NCBI RefSeq assembly: GCF_900996245.1
Contig: NZ_CAAJGK010000063.1
Location: 310,001-374,000 of the forward strand
Direction: 5' to 3'
Origin: Paraburkholderia sp. BCC1886
Lineage (GTDB): Bacteria > Pseudomonadota > Gammaproteobacteria > Burkholderiales > Burkholderiaceae
DNA: 64,000 bases
The notes under the pieces are model-generated. The model was not told the origin of the DNA and did not search any database. It worked only from the letters and a program-made list of their open reading frames with translations. The position numbers were made by a program, and so were the translations under genes. This document shows positions 9,379 through 18,311 of this stretch, in pieces (position 1 is the stretch's first letter; every line of letters starts with the position of its first letter).

Positions 9379-9800
9379 TTGACGTCGAACGCAAAGTCGC
9401 CCTGAGTGCGGTGGCCGTCCGTCGCCACGGCGGTCCAATGCACCGCGTAGTGGCCGGCGCTCAACGCCGACGGCAATGGCAGATGCATGACTTTCGCGTC
9501 GGTCCTGTCGACCTGCGACGGCGCGGTGGCGGCGGCGTGACCGCTCGCATCGGCCAGGGCGATCCGGCTGAAGGCCGGCTCGAGCGGCTCGGTGAAGTGA
9601 ATCGTGACCTGGGTGGGCGCGGCGACCTCGGCGTTGGCCGCCGGCTCGCTCGACACCAGATGCGCATGCGCGAATGCCGTGGTGGTCAGGAGCAGCGCTG
9701 CGGCGCCAAGCGCGAGAGCCGACAGCGTAGAGCGTGTCGAGGATGTGGGGGGCGTGCACCGGGCGGTCGGTGCGAGGCGGGAAAGATCGATTAGCTTCAT
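9375..9800 (-). CDS. copC: Periplasmic copper-binding protein CopC
   Basis: 141 residues with an unusually long N-terminus before the signal peptide core LSALALGAAALLLTTTAFA. Cleavage after FAHA or AFA would leave a mature N-terminus at HAHLVSSEP, where the first His is a Cu(II) ligand in this family. The rest is the CopC beta-sandwich: VTIHFTEPLEPAFSRI and the end GHYAVHWTAVATDGHRTQGDF, whose Asp/His residues complete the site. There is no methionine-rich Cu(I) loop, so it is probably a Cu(II)-only CopC. It is cotranscribed with copD. Confidence 0.92.
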   Translation of the reverse strand: MKLIDLSRLAPTARCTPPTSSTRSTLSALALGAAALLLTTTAFAHAHLVSSEPAANAEVAAPTQVTIHFTEPLEPAFSRIALADASGHAAATAPSQVDRTDAKVMHLPLPSALSAGHYAVHWTAVATDGHRTQGDFAFDVK

Positions 9801-10117
9801 TTAAGACCGGTAGCGGATGAATAGGAAATCGTAAGACGTCCGGGGCGCCGGAAGACACGAAACGCGGGAGCCCGGAAGTGTACGCTTCGATGCCCAACCG
9901 GCGCTTCGGTTCAACCCGAAAATCGCTTTCGCATACCTTACTTCGGGGGGCCCAGTCAACCTGTCGCATCACGTTGACAGGCCTCTGAAACTCTCCTGGG
10001 GCAAATAGTCACCATCACCCTTCGATGATAGAATTCCCGGCGCCGCGGCCCTGTCTGCCGCTCACACCGAACCGCTCAGAAGTTCGGTCCAGGTCCTCGA
10101 TACTGATGGAGATACGC
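9801..10117. other. Intergenic region between divergent copC and cytochrome operon
   Basis: 317 bases without a gene. An extended -10 element, TGATAGAAT, lies at 10026-10034 facing the cytochrome genes. A TTGACA at 9974 is too far upstream to serve it. No clear copper-box palindrome for copC is visible. Confidence 0.6.
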
Positions 10118-10837
10118 GTGTATTCAAGACGCATTTTCCGCCCGCTGCTCGCCCTTCTGCTGGTGGGGTCCACGGGTGTATATAGCGCTGCGAAAGCGCA
10201 GACACAACCGAAGGCTCCCGACACCATGGAAGCGCGCGTGCAAGGCTGCACCGCCTGCCACGGTTCGAAGGGACAGGGGACCGACAACGATTACTTTCCG
10301 CGCCTCGCGGGCAAGCCAGCCGATTATCTGTACAACCAACTGCAGAATTTCCGTGAAGGACGCCGTCGGTATCCGCCGATGAATTATCTCGTCACGTACC
10401 TTTCGGACGACTACCTTCATCAGATCGCCACCTATTTCTCCCAGCAGCGCCCGCCCTACCCGCAACCGGCCAAGCCGACCGTCTCTCAAAGCACGCTGGC
10501 GCGCGGCCAGCAGATCGTGCTGAACGGCGACACGACGAAGCAGATTCCGGCCTGCGCGGCCTGCCACGGCAAGGCCTTGACCGGGATGGAGCCGGCCATT
10601 CCGGGTCTGGTGGGTTTGCACTCCGATTACATCAGCGCCCAGCTCGGCGCGTGGCGTTCGGGCTCGCGGCATGCTATCGCTCCTGACTGCATGCACACCA
10701 TCGCCACCCGCCTCACCGATGAAGACGTGAACGCCGTGGCTGCATGGCTTTCCACGCAACAGGCTCCGCAAAATCCCGTGCCGGCTCCGGCCCGCTCGAT
10801 GAAGACACCGCTCGCCTGCGGCAGCGAACCGCAATAA
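10118..10837 (+). CDS. Dihaem c-type cytochrome (cytochrome c4-like), secreted
   Basis: 239 residues from the GTG at 10118, chosen because GGAGA sits 6 bases upstream; an in-frame ATG at 10106 overlaps that site. Signal peptide RPLLALLLVGSTGVYSAAKAQ. Two haem motifs, CTACH and CAACH, each begin a class I cytochrome c domain, giving the duplicated c4-like layout. Candidate Met ligands are in YPPMNYL and PDCMHT. It would carry electrons in the periplasm, probably together with the triheme cytochrome 21 bases downstream. No dehydrogenase catalytic subunit or oxidase gene is nearby, so the partner enzyme is unknown. Confidence 0.9.
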   Translation: MYSRRIFRPLLALLLVGSTGVYSAAKAQTQPKAPDTMEARVQGCTACHGSKGQGTDNDYFPRLAGKPADYLYNQLQNFREGRRRYPPMNYLVTYLSDDYLHQIATYFSQQRPPYPQPAKPTVSQSTLARGQQIVLNGDTTKQIPACAACHGKALTGMEPAIPGLVGLHSDYISAQLGAWRSGSRHAIAPDCMHTIATRLTDEDVNAVAAWLSTQQAPQNPVPAPARSMKTPLACGSEPQ

Positions 10838-10858
10838 GGCACCGGGAGAGACACACAC

Positions 10859-12157
10859 ATGAAACGCAAGCCTTTGTTCGCCCTTTCGGCCGTCGTGCTG
10901 GCTGCGGCTGCCGCGCTCGTCCCCGTGCTGTGGACGGGTGGTGATCATCTGCACGACGGGGTGGCGATGGCGGCCGCGCCCGCCGATCAGGCCTCGCTCG
11001 TCAAACAGGGCGAGTACCTCGCCCGCGCCGGCGACTGTATCGCCTGCCACACGGTGCGCGGCGGCAAGCAGTTTGCCGGCGGCCTGCCCATGGCCACGCC
11101 GTTCGGCACCATGTTCACGCCGAACATCACGCCGGACGACCAGTACGGCATCGGCAAATGGACGCAGGACGATTTCTACCGCGCCATGCACACCGGCCGT
11201 TCGAAAGACGGCAGCCTGCTCTACCCGGGCTTCCCGTTCACCAGCTATACGAAGGTCACCCGCGCCGACTCGGACGCCATTTACGCTTACCTGCGCTCGG
11301 TCACGCCGGTCAACGTGCCGAGCCGTCCGCACGAGCTCAAATTCCCGTTCAACCAGCGCAACATGCTGATCGGCTGGCGCACGCTGTTTTTCCGTGAAGG
11401 CGAGTACAAGGCGGACCCGACCAAGTCGGTGGAATGGAACCGCGGCGCTTATCTGATCGAGGGCCTCGGCCATTGCGGCATGTGCCACACGTCGATCAAC
11501 GCAATGGGCGGCCCGGTCAGCTCGGCGGCCTTCGCCGGCGGTCTGATTCCGCTGCAGAACTGGTATGCGCCTTCGCTGACGTCGAACAAGGAAGCCGGCC
11601 TTGGCGACTGGGAAACCAAAGACATCGCCGATCTGCTGAAAACGGGCGTGTCGAACCGGGGCGCGGTGTTCGGTCCGATGGCCGAAGTGGTTCACAACAG
11701 CCTGCAGTACATGTCCGACGCGGATATCAACGCCATGGCCACGTACCTGAAGACGATTCCGCAAAAGAGTGAAGCGCCGGAACCGCTGCAGCTGGAAACC
11801 TCGGAAAAATTCGGTGGCGAACTGCTGAAGCAGGGCCAGAAGATTTACGCGGACAATTGCGCGAAGTGTCATGCGACGAATGGTCTCGGCATGCCGCCGT
11901 CGTTCCCGCCGCTCGCCAACAACCAGTCCATCCAGATGCCGTCGGCGGTCAATCCTATCCGCATGGTGCTCAACGGCGGCTACCCGCCGAGCACGGAGGC
12001 CAACCCGCACCCGTACGGCATGCCGCCGTTCGCGCAGGCGCTGTCCAACACGGAAGTGGCCGCGGTCGTCACGTATATCCGGATGTCCTGGGGCAATCAC
12101 GGTACGGCTGTCTCGCCGCAACAGGTCTCCGATCTGCGCTCGGCGCCGCTCGACTAA
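10859..12157 (+). CDS. Triheme c-type cytochrome, alcohol dehydrogenase cytochrome-subunit type
   Basis: 432 residues. Uncleaved or cleaved N-terminal hydrophobic segment (PLFALSAVVLAAAAALVPVL), then three cytochrome c domains with CIACH (about residue 60), CGMCH (about 206) and CAKCH (about 336). Order and length match the cytochrome subunits of membrane-bound quinohaemoprotein alcohol dehydrogenases and FAD-GMC sugar dehydrogenases, which pass electrons to ubiquinone. Family hallmarks include GDCIACHTVRGGKQFAGGLP and GWRTLFF. The catalytic subunit that normally accompanies it is missing here; only the diheme cytochrome precedes it. Followed by a strong terminator. Confidence 0.92.
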   Translation: MKRKPLFALSAVVLAAAAALVPVLWTGGDHLHDGVAMAAAPADQASLVKQGEYLARAGDCIACHTVRGGKQFAGGLPMATPFGTMFTPNITPDDQYGIGKWTQDDFYRAMHTGRSKDGSLLYPGFPFTSYTKVTRADSDAIYAYLRSVTPVNVPSRPHELKFPFNQRNMLIGWRTLFFREGEYKADPTKSVEWNRGAYLIEGLGHCGMCHTSINAMGGPVSSAAFAGGLIPLQNWYAPSLTSNKEAGLGDWETKDIADLLKTGVSNRGAVFGPMAEVVHNSLQYMSDADINAMATYLKTIPQKSEAPEPLQLETSEKFGGELLKQGQKIYADNCAKCHATNGLGMPPSFPPLANNQSIQMPSAVNPIRMVLNGGYPPSTEANPHPYGMPPFAQALSNTEVAAVVTYIRMSWGNHGTAVSPQQVSDLRSAPLD

Positions 12158-12177
12158 ACCGGCTTTTGTAGCAATCT

Positions 12178-12217
12178 GGGCGCGGCCCGCGAACACGCGG
12201 CCGCGCCCTTTGTTTTT
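12178..12217 (+). terminator. Intrinsic terminator of the cytochrome operon
   Basis: GGGCGCGGCC (12178-12187) pairs with GGCCGCGCCC (12199-12208), followed by TTTGTTTTT. Confidence 0.88.
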
Positions 12218-12287
12218 CAGGGACCGGGCTCAACCGGTATCATACGGGGATTACCCTGATGAGAACCCCGTGCAGGAGGACTGAGTC

Positions 12288-12908
12288 GTGCATATTGGTG
12301 AGCGTTTCAACAGCATTACCCATCTGGTCGGCGCCGTACTGTCGGTCGTGGGGCTGGCGACGCTCGTCACGATGGGCGCACTCGACGGCGACGCGTACAA
12401 GGTGGTCAGCTTCAGTGTCTACGGCGCCATGCTGTTCGTGCTGTATGCTATCTCGACGCTTTACCACAGCGTACGCAATCCGCGTCTCAAAGCAGTTCTT
12501 CAAAAATGCGATCATTCGGCGATTTACCTGCTAATTGCCGGCAGTTACACCCCGTTCACACTCGTTACGTTGCGCGGACCGTGGGGCTGGTCGCTGTTCG
12601 GCGTGAGCTGGGGGCTCGCAGTCCTCGGCATCGTGCAGGAACTGACGCTCGGGCGGCGCACCCGCAGCGTTTCGATGGTGCTGTATGTCCTGATGGGATG
12701 GCTCGCGCTCGTTGCCGTCCGTCCGCTGGTCGGCGCGTTGCCGGCTGCGGGCACCGCCTGGCTCGTGGCCGGCGGAGTCATCTATAGCGCCGGCATCTAC
12801 TTCTTCATCAACGACGAGCGCATCCGGCACGGACATGGTATCTGGCACCTGTTCGTACTGGCGGGCAGTCTGTGTCAATTCGTCAGTGTCGCGCGCTATG
12901 TCGCGTGA
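12288..12908 (+). CDS. Haemolysin III / PAQR-family membrane protein
   Basis: 206 residues from a GTG preceded by AGGAGGA. About seven transmembrane helices. Family motifs: SITHLVGA at the start, STLYHS, the strongly conserved KCDHSAIYLLIAGSYTPF and the final GHGIWHLFVLAGS, which together form the metal site of HlyIII/PAQR proteins (Ser, Asp and His residues). Bacterial members (YqfA, HlyIII) are inner-membrane proteins linked to membrane lipid homeostasis; the haemolysin label is historical. It is a single-gene unit between the cytochrome terminator and rhlE. Confidence 0.92.
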   Translation: MHIGERFNSITHLVGAVLSVVGLATLVTMGALDGDAYKVVSFSVYGAMLFVLYAISTLYHSVRNPRLKAVLQKCDHSAIYLLIAGSYTPFTLVTLRGPWGWSLFGVSWGLAVLGIVQELTLGRRTRSVSMVLYVLMGWLALVAVRPLVGALPAAGTAWLVAGGVIYSAGIYFFINDERIRHGHGIWHLFVLAGSLCQFVSVARYVA

Positions 12909-13143
12909 CACGCCACGGCGACGAAATGCAACTTAAGGCCAGTCAACGTGTCTGCATAGCGCGTTGAAGCATTCGGCACGTATTTTCCGCGTGCCGCCGA
13001 TTTCTCCGTGACCGGAACTGGGCTCTGGCCTCGAACGCGCCGTCGAAGGCGTGTTGTTGCCGTGCTCGTGCCCGTATGGGCCCGCTCAGGTGTCTGCCTG
13101 AGCCCCGTGTACCGTTCGCGTCACTGCATTGCAAAGATCTTTT

Positions 13144-14721
13144 ATGTCTTTTGATTCCCTCGGCTTGTCCGAACCGCTGGTCCGTGCTGTCCTCGAACTT
13201 GGCTACACCACGCCGACCCCCATCCAGACGCAGGCCATCCCTGCCGTGCTGAACGGCGGCGACCTGCTGGCCGGCGCACAAACCGGCACCGGCAAGACCG
13301 CCGGCTTCACGCTGCCGATCCTGCAGCGCCTGAACACCATGCCCGCCGTCGCCACCGCGTCGGGCAAGCGCGCGGTCCGCGCGCTCATCCTCACGCCGAC
13401 GCGCGAACTGGCCGCCCAGGTCGAAGAAAGCGTGCGTGCGTACGGCAAGTACCTGAAACTGAAGTCGACCGTGATGTTCGGCGGCGTCGGCATCAATCCG
13501 CAAATCGGCGCGCTGCGCAGCGGCGTGGATATCGTGGTCGCGACGCCGGGTCGCCTGCTCGATCACATGCAGCAGAAGACCATCGACCTGTCGCATCTCG
13601 AGATTCTCGTGCTCGACGAAGCCGACCGCATGCTCGACATGGGCTTCATCCACGACATCAAACGCGTGCTGGCGAAGCTGCCGCCGAAGCGTCAAAACCT
13701 GCTGTTCTCGGCAACGTTCTCGGACGAGATCAAGACGCTCGCCGATAACCTGCTCGACTCGCCGGCGCTGATCGAAGTCGCCCGCCGCAATACGACGGCC
13801 GAAACCGTCGCGCAGAAAATTCACCCGGTCGACCGCGACAAGAAACGCGAGTTGCTCACGCATCTGATCAAGCAGCACAACTGGTTTCAGGTGCTGGTGT
13901 TTTCGCGCACCAAGCACGGCGCCAATCGTCTCGCCGAGCAGTTGACCAAGGACGGCATCAGCGCGCTGGCGATTCACGGCAACAAGAGCCAGTCGGCGCG
14001 CACGCGCGCGCTCGCCGAGTTCAAGGACGGCACGCTGCAGGTGCTGGTCGCCACCGACATCGCCGCACGCGGTATCGACATCGACCAGTTGCCGCACGTG
14101 GTCAACTTCGACCTGCCGAACGTGCCGGAAGACTACGTGCACCGCATCGGCCGTACGGGGCGCGCGGGCGCCACGGGCGAGGCGATCTCGCTGGTGTGCG
14201 TCGACGAGTTGCAGTTGCTGAAGGACATCGAGAAGCTGATCAAGCGGGCGGTCCCGCAAGAAGTGATTCCGGGCTTCGAACCGGATCCGACGGCGAAGCC
14301 GGAACCGATTCTGCGTCGCGGCCAGGGCGGCGGCGGCGGCGGCGGTGGCGGTCGTTCGCCGCGTCAGGGGCAAGGCGCGCCGAAGCGTGACGGCGGCGCG
14401 GGCGCGAAGCCGGCGCCGCGTTCGGGACAGCGTCCGGCCAGCAACAACGGTCAGCAGCCGCGTGCGCAAGGCGCAAAGCCGGCCGCGAACGGTAATCAGG
14501 CGAACGGCAATGGCGGGCAGGCTCGCCGCGACGGTCAACGTCACGACGACCGTCCGCGCGCCGCCGCGCATGAAGGCAGTGGCGCGCAGCACGCGCCGCG
14601 CAAGCCGCAAGCGGGCAAACCGCAAGGCGGCAATCCGGGTGCGTTGCTGGGCGGCGCCAAGCAACGCGGCGACGCGCCGCGCGGTGGTCAGCCTACGCGT
14701 AGCGGCCAGCGCGGCCGGTAA
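13144..14721 (+). CDS. rhlE: DEAD-box ATP-dependent RNA helicase RhlE
   Basis: 525 residues. Start ATG 13144 (MSFDSLGLSEPLV). Core motifs in order: Q motif with TTPTPIQTQAIP, Walker A AQTGTGKT (45-52), PTRELAAQ, TPGRLLD, DEAD at 158-161, SAT in LLFSATFSDE, then the second RecA domain with ATDIAARGIDI and HRIGRTGRAG. From about residue 390 the protein is a disordered basic tail rich in Gly, Gln, Asn, Arg and Pro, including nine consecutive glycines. RhlE remodels RNA in ribosome assembly and turnover; the tail probably binds RNA. A 235-base leader contains a CGGCACG/CGTGCCG hairpin (12974-12996) that could matter for cold regulation, but this is unproven. Confidence 0.95.
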   Translation: MSFDSLGLSEPLVRAVLELGYTTPTPIQTQAIPAVLNGGDLLAGAQTGTGKTAGFTLPILQRLNTMPAVATASGKRAVRALILTPTRELAAQVEESVRAYGKYLKLKSTVMFGGVGINPQIGALRSGVDIVVATPGRLLDHMQQKTIDLSHLEILVLDEADRMLDMGFIHDIKRVLAKLPPKRQNLLFSATFSDEIKTLADNLLDSPALIEVARRNTTAETVAQKIHPVDRDKKRELLTHLIKQHNWFQVLVFSRTKHGANRLAEQLTKDGISALAIHGNKSQSARTRALAEFKDGTLQVLVATDIAARGIDIDQLPHVVNFDLPNVPEDYVHRIGRTGRAGATGEAISLVCVDELQLLKDIEKLIKRAVPQEVIPGFEPDPTAKPEPILRRGQGGGGGGGGGRSPRQGQGAPKRDGGAGAKPAPRSGQRPASNNGQQPRAQGAKPAANGNQANGNGGQARRDGQRHDDRPRAAAHEGSGAQHAPRKPQAGKPQGGNPGALLGGAKQRGDAPRGGQPTRSGQRGR

Positions 14722-14800
14722 GCTTCCGGCGTAAGGGCCCTAAGCCGCAGTCCGAGGCGGGCTGCACGCGTGGGGCTCGATAGCTGCCGCACTTTGCCGG

Positions 14801-15334
14801 CTAACGGCCGCCCGCTGCGGCCGCCTGCTTGAGGTGCTCGATCTGCCGTTCCCAACGGTCGAGCACCGCTTCTCCCGCACCCTTCTCTCCTTCCAGCTCG
14901 AACGTGATGCCGCTCGTCAGGCGCGCATAAGGGACACTCTGCGCTTCCCCCGTGTCGATCGATCCACTCAGATAGATCAGCCCGCTCTCGTCCCCTTCGA
15001 CGTCGGCGAGCGGCACGACCTGCAACTGCACCTGATAAAAAGCCGCCTCGCAGACGAAACTCAACGCCGCGCGACCGCTTCCGGCAATCGCACGGGCCGC
15101 CCGCGCGTTGGGCCACAGCGCGATGCACAGCGTGCGCGAGTCAGGCGCATACAACTCGCCCACGCCGAGCAGCGACGTGCGTATGCGACCTTCGGCATCG
15201 ACGGTCAAAAGCGACGCGGTGAAGCCGAGCTTGCCGGCCAGCGACGAACCGTCGAGCAGCGCGCGCACGGGCGCGGGCCATTCGTCGAAAACATTCTGGT
15301 CGAGTGACTGCGCGGGGATGGAGGGTGGGCTCAT
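14801..15334 (-). CDS. Putative FMN-binding split-barrel (pyridoxamine oxidase-like) protein
   Basis: 177 residues from the ATG at 15334 (MSPPSIPAQSLDQ). The body reads like a split-barrel flavoprotein fold: DAEGRIRTSLLGVGELY, then TLCIALWPNARAARAIAGSGRAALSFV, then a beta-rich stretch FYQVQLQVVPLADV, and a charged C-terminal helix ending WERQIEHLKQAAAAGG. I infer the fold from pattern only; there is no diagnostic active-site motif. It could be a heme- or flavin-utilising small protein or simply uncharacterised. It is separated by a terminator from the diiron gene upstream, so it is probably its own unit. Confidence 0.6.
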   Translation of the reverse strand: MSPPSIPAQSLDQNVFDEWPAPVRALLDGSSLAGKLGFTASLLTVDAEGRIRTSLLGVGELYAPDSRTLCIALWPNARAARAIAGSGRAALSFVCEAAFYQVQLQVVPLADVEGDESGLIYLSGSIDTGEAQSVPYARLTSGITFELEGEKGAGEAVLDRWERQIEHLKQAAAAGGR

Positions 15335-15389
15335 GAGATCGATCCGGTTCCGGTTTTCAACGACGCAGACGCAACAAGTACCGCGTCTC

Positions 15390-15424
15390 GCAAAACAAAT
15401 GGCCCGCATGAGCGGGCCATTTGT
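15390..15424 (-). terminator. Intrinsic terminator after the ferritin-like gene
   Basis: A 13-bp perfect stem, ACAAATGGCCCGC (15395-15407) with GCGGGCCATTTGT (15412-15424), loop ATGA. Reading on the minus strand it is followed by a T-rich run. It lies between the stop at 15465 and the next start at 15334. Confidence 0.85.
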
Positions 15425-15464
15425 CTTCAATTTTCAAGCTGTTACAGCGAGCCCGTCGCCGGAC

Positions 15465-16292
15465 TCAACGAAAGAACACATGTTGCGTGATCTTGGCGAG
15501 CGGGTAATGCACGCCCGGTTGAATTCGCGCCGGCAGGTCGAGCGGCTTGAGCAGCATTTTCACGCACATGTCCGCCGACAGATTGCGCCGCACGAGTGCG
15601 TTGATACGCGCTGCCCGCTCGCGGTTGTACGCCGAGTCGTGCACGCGCTCCGGATAGCGAATCGCGAACACATGACGCAACGCGATCTCGGAGTCTTCGT
15701 TCTTGATTTCCATCACGCGGCGCATCAGCGCGCCGAGCACGGCGAGACGGCCGTTGCCTTCGATCTTGTTGTACTTCTTGAAAAACTTGAAAAAGTGCTT
15801 GTAGTGACGGACTTCGTCGGTGCGGATGTTGTCGGTAATCTGCTTGAGCACCGGCTCGTCCGAGCATTCGCCGATGGCGCGATACAGCGTTGCCGTGCCG
15901 GTTTCCACCACGCAACGCGCGACCATTTCCAGCGCACGTGTTTTTTCGAAATCTTCCACGGAGCAGGTCAGCGAATACTCCTCCATGAATTTTTGAAACG
16001 CGGTGTCCCAGTCGAACTCGGGCCAAACATACGCAATGTAAGTTTTCAGCGCGCGGCCGTGCTGCATTTCCTCCGGCTCCCATTCCTGGTTGAGCCAGGC
16101 CGACACTTCGGGGTCGCCGTCGAAGAACGTGCTGAGATTGCTGGTGTAAAGATCGGTGCCGCTTTCGATGAACGAAGCGGCGCACAACAGTAGCAGCAGA
16201 TCTTCGTTAGCGACGGCCTTTTGCCGGTCGATGCGGGTGAGGTCGATGTCCTCGATCCGCCAGGGCATGACATGGTTCAGCTCTGTGTGCAT
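15465..16292 (-). CDS. Ferritin-like diiron protein (acyl-ACP desaturase-like fold)
   Basis: 275 residues from the ATG at 16292, with GGAG 9 bases upstream. All-helical, with two carboxylate-histidine pairs: EPEEMQHGRAL (ExxH, about residue 76) and TDEVRHYKHFF (ExxH, about 162), plus further acidic residues in AASFIESGTDLY and VVETGTATLYRAI. This E..EExxH..E..DExxH spacing is that of the ferritin-like di-iron superfamily and is closest to acyl-ACP desaturases (EENRH and DEKRH). The protein is shorter than plant desaturases. An oxygen-activating or iron-storage role is likely; the substrate is not known. A long leader separates it from ggt upstream. Confidence 0.75.
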   Translation of the reverse strand: MHTELNHVMPWRIEDIDLTRIDRQKAVANEDLLLLLCAASFIESGTDLYTSNLSTFFDGDPEVSAWLNQEWEPEEMQHGRALKTYIAYVWPEFDWDTAFQKFMEEYSLTCSVEDFEKTRALEMVARCVVETGTATLYRAIGECSDEPVLKQITDNIRTDEVRHYKHFFKFFKKYNKIEGNGRLAVLGALMRRVMEIKNEDSEIALRHVFAIRYPERVHDSAYNRERAARINALVRRNLSADMCVKMLLKPLDLPARIQPGVHYPLAKITQHVFFR

Positions 16293-16599
16293 CGTGTCTT
16301 GCTCCGAAAGCTGTATCGACTCGGGGAGCATGCTGGAAACCGCCCGCTTGCCTGGGCAGCCCGTCGTGTCGGATACAGCGCCTTGAATTGGATTTAATCG
16401 CTGGGTCAAATCGACGGGCTCAACCGCCGGGCTCAACCACTTTTGTATCTCGCATCTTAGCCGGTGTCTCGCGACTCTGCAGATAACCCAGCACAGACCA
16501 TGCCGAGCCGCAGCAGTTCCCATTCCCGCGTAGTCGAAACATTCAGTCGGCGCACGACACACCAATCGCCCTTGGTCGCGTGCGCCGTCGAGTTCGCAA
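16293..16599 (-). other. Intergenic region upstream of the ferritin-like gene
   Basis: 307 bases between the ggt stop and the diiron gene start, both on the minus strand. I see no gene and no convincing full promoter; a TAAGAT on the minus strand near 16455 is a weak -10 candidate. No ferric-uptake box is obvious. Confidence 0.5.
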
Positions 16600-18237
16600 T
16601 CAGAACCCGGCAGCGAGCCCGTCGCGCCGGCTGTCGCTGGCCGCCACATAGCCGCGCTCGGGTTCGTTGCGATCGAGCTTCCAGATGTACTGGCCCGAGC
16701 CAAAGTCCATATACGGGTCGTCGACCGATTTGATGGTGTGACCCATCTTCTGCAGCGCCTCGGCGGTTTTCGGATCGAGCGTCGATTCGATGTCGATGGT
16801 GAAGTCGTGATTGACCTTCCAGCGCGGCGCGTCGCATGCGGCCTGCGGCTGCTGGCCGTAGTCCAGCATACGCACGATGGATTGCAGATGCCCTTGCGGT
16901 TGCATGTCGCCGCCCATCACGCCGAAGCTCATGACCGCTTCCTGAGCGCCGTCCACCTGTTGCGTGAGGAAGGCCGGAATGATCGTGTGAAAAGGTCGCT
17001 TGCCGCCTGCGACGACGTTGGGCGACTTCGGATCCATCGAAAAACCGCAGCCGCGGTTCTGCATCGAGATGCCCATGTCCGGGACGACGATGCCCGAGCC
17101 GAAGCCCATGTAATTCGACTGGATGAAGCTGACCATCATGCCGCGCTCGTCCGCCACCGACATGTAGATCGTGCCGCCCGCTTTCGGCATGCCGAAGTCG
17201 AACTGGGTGGCGCGCTTGTGGTCGATCAGCTTCGCGCGCGACGTGAGATACGCGTCGTCGAGCATCTGCTCGGGCGTGACTTCCATCGAGCGCGGATCGG
17301 CCACGTAGCGGTACACGTCGGCGAACGCCAGCTTCATGGCTTCGATCTGCAGATGCTGCGACTCGACGTTGTCGAGCGCCAGTTCCTTCACGTCGAATTT
17401 TTCAAGGATGCCCAGCGCGATCAGTGCGGCGATGCCCTGACCGTTCGGCGGAATTTCGTGCACCGTGTAGCCGCGATAATCCTTGGCAATCGGTTCGACC
17501 CAATCGGCGCGGTAGTTGCGCAGGTCGTCGGCATTTAGCGCGCCGCCGCCTTCGCGGGCAAACGCGACGATGCGCTCCGCAATTTCACCTTCGTAGTAAG
17601 CACGCGGACCTTGCTCGGCCAGCATGCGCAAGGTCTTCGCATGACCGGGAAACCGCACCAGTTCGCTGACTTCCGGAGCGCGCCCGCGCGGCATGAAGGT
17701 TTGAGCGAAGCCGGGCAAGTCTTTCAACTCCGGCACGGCTGCCGCCCATTTATAGGCGACGATGCTCGCCACCGCATGTCCGCGCTCGGCGATTTCGATG
17801 GCCGGCTCCATCAGGTCGGCGAACGGCAGGCTGCCGAACTTCTGATGCAACGCCTCCCAGCCGGCAATCACACCCGGCACCGTCACCGCGTCCCAGCCGC
17901 GCTTGGGCTGCTGCGCGAGGCCGTTCTGCTCGCCGTATTTGTGCTTGAAGTAATCGACGTTCCAGGCAGCGGGCGCGACGCCCGACGCGTTCAGACCATG
18001 CAGTTTCGCGCCGTCCCATACGAGCGCGAACGCATCGCCGCCGAGCCCGCACGAAACCGGTTCGACTACCGTGATGGCGGCCGCGGCGGCGATCGCCGCG
18101 TCGACCGCATTGCCGCCTTTCCACAACATGCGCAGTCCGGCTTGCGCGGCCAGCGGATGCGAGGTGGACACGATGTTGCGCGCAAATACCGGCAGGCGCG
18201 GCGTCGGGTAGGGGTTTTGCCAGTTGAAGCCAGTCAT
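16600..18237 (-). CDS. ggt: Gamma-glutamyltransferase (Ntn hydrolase)
   Basis: 545 residues from the ATG at 18237. The protein is a proenzyme that cleaves itself before the nucleophilic Thr, here Thr356 in AGGTIYMSVADERG. Large-subunit hallmarks: GGNAVDAAIAAAAAITVVEP near residue 41, GLGGDAFALVWDG and NGQGIAALIALGIL. Small-subunit features: QSNYMGFGSGIVVPDMGISMQNRG and GVMGGDMQPQGHLQ. It transfers or hydrolyses the gamma-glutamyl group of glutathione and related peptides. There is no signal peptide, so it is likely cytoplasmic, like YwrD-type enzymes, and may use other gamma-glutamyl substrates or acylases. It is divergent from glpR across a 12-bp repeat tract. Confidence 0.93.
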   Translation of the reverse strand: MTGFNWQNPYPTPRLPVFARNIVSTSHPLAAQAGLRMLWKGGNAVDAAIAAAAAITVVEPVSCGLGGDAFALVWDGAKLHGLNASGVAPAAWNVDYFKHKYGEQNGLAQQPKRGWDAVTVPGVIAGWEALHQKFGSLPFADLMEPAIEIAERGHAVASIVAYKWAAAVPELKDLPGFAQTFMPRGRAPEVSELVRFPGHAKTLRMLAEQGPRAYYEGEIAERIVAFAREGGGALNADDLRNYRADWVEPIAKDYRGYTVHEIPPNGQGIAALIALGILEKFDVKELALDNVESQHLQIEAMKLAFADVYRYVADPRSMEVTPEQMLDDAYLTSRAKLIDHKRATQFDFGMPKAGGTIYMSVADERGMMVSFIQSNYMGFGSGIVVPDMGISMQNRGCGFSMDPKSPNVVAGGKRPFHTIIPAFLTQQVDGAQEAVMSFGVMGGDMQPQGHLQSIVRMLDYGQQPQAACDAPRWKVNHDFTIDIESTLDPKTAEALQKMGHTIKSVDDPYMDFGSGQYIWKLDRNEPERGYVAASDSRRDGLAAGF

Positions 18238-18311
18238 GTCGGACACTCTCGATAGCGGGAGCCGGCTCGTCGGGGAGGCCGGGCTCCGAAGGTTACGATC
18301 AGCCGCGGATA

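Noticed and set aside
8131..9405. 424-codon plus-strand frame through the repeat and copD
   Set aside because: His/Arg/Gln-rich shadow crossing a terminator and the 7-bp repeats.
9974..9979. TTGACA as -35 of the cytochrome operon
   Set aside because: No -10 at 16 to 18 bases; the extended -10 at 10026 is too far away.
12974..12996. Terminator in front of rhlE
   Set aside because: A 7-bp stem without a T run; probably only leader structure.
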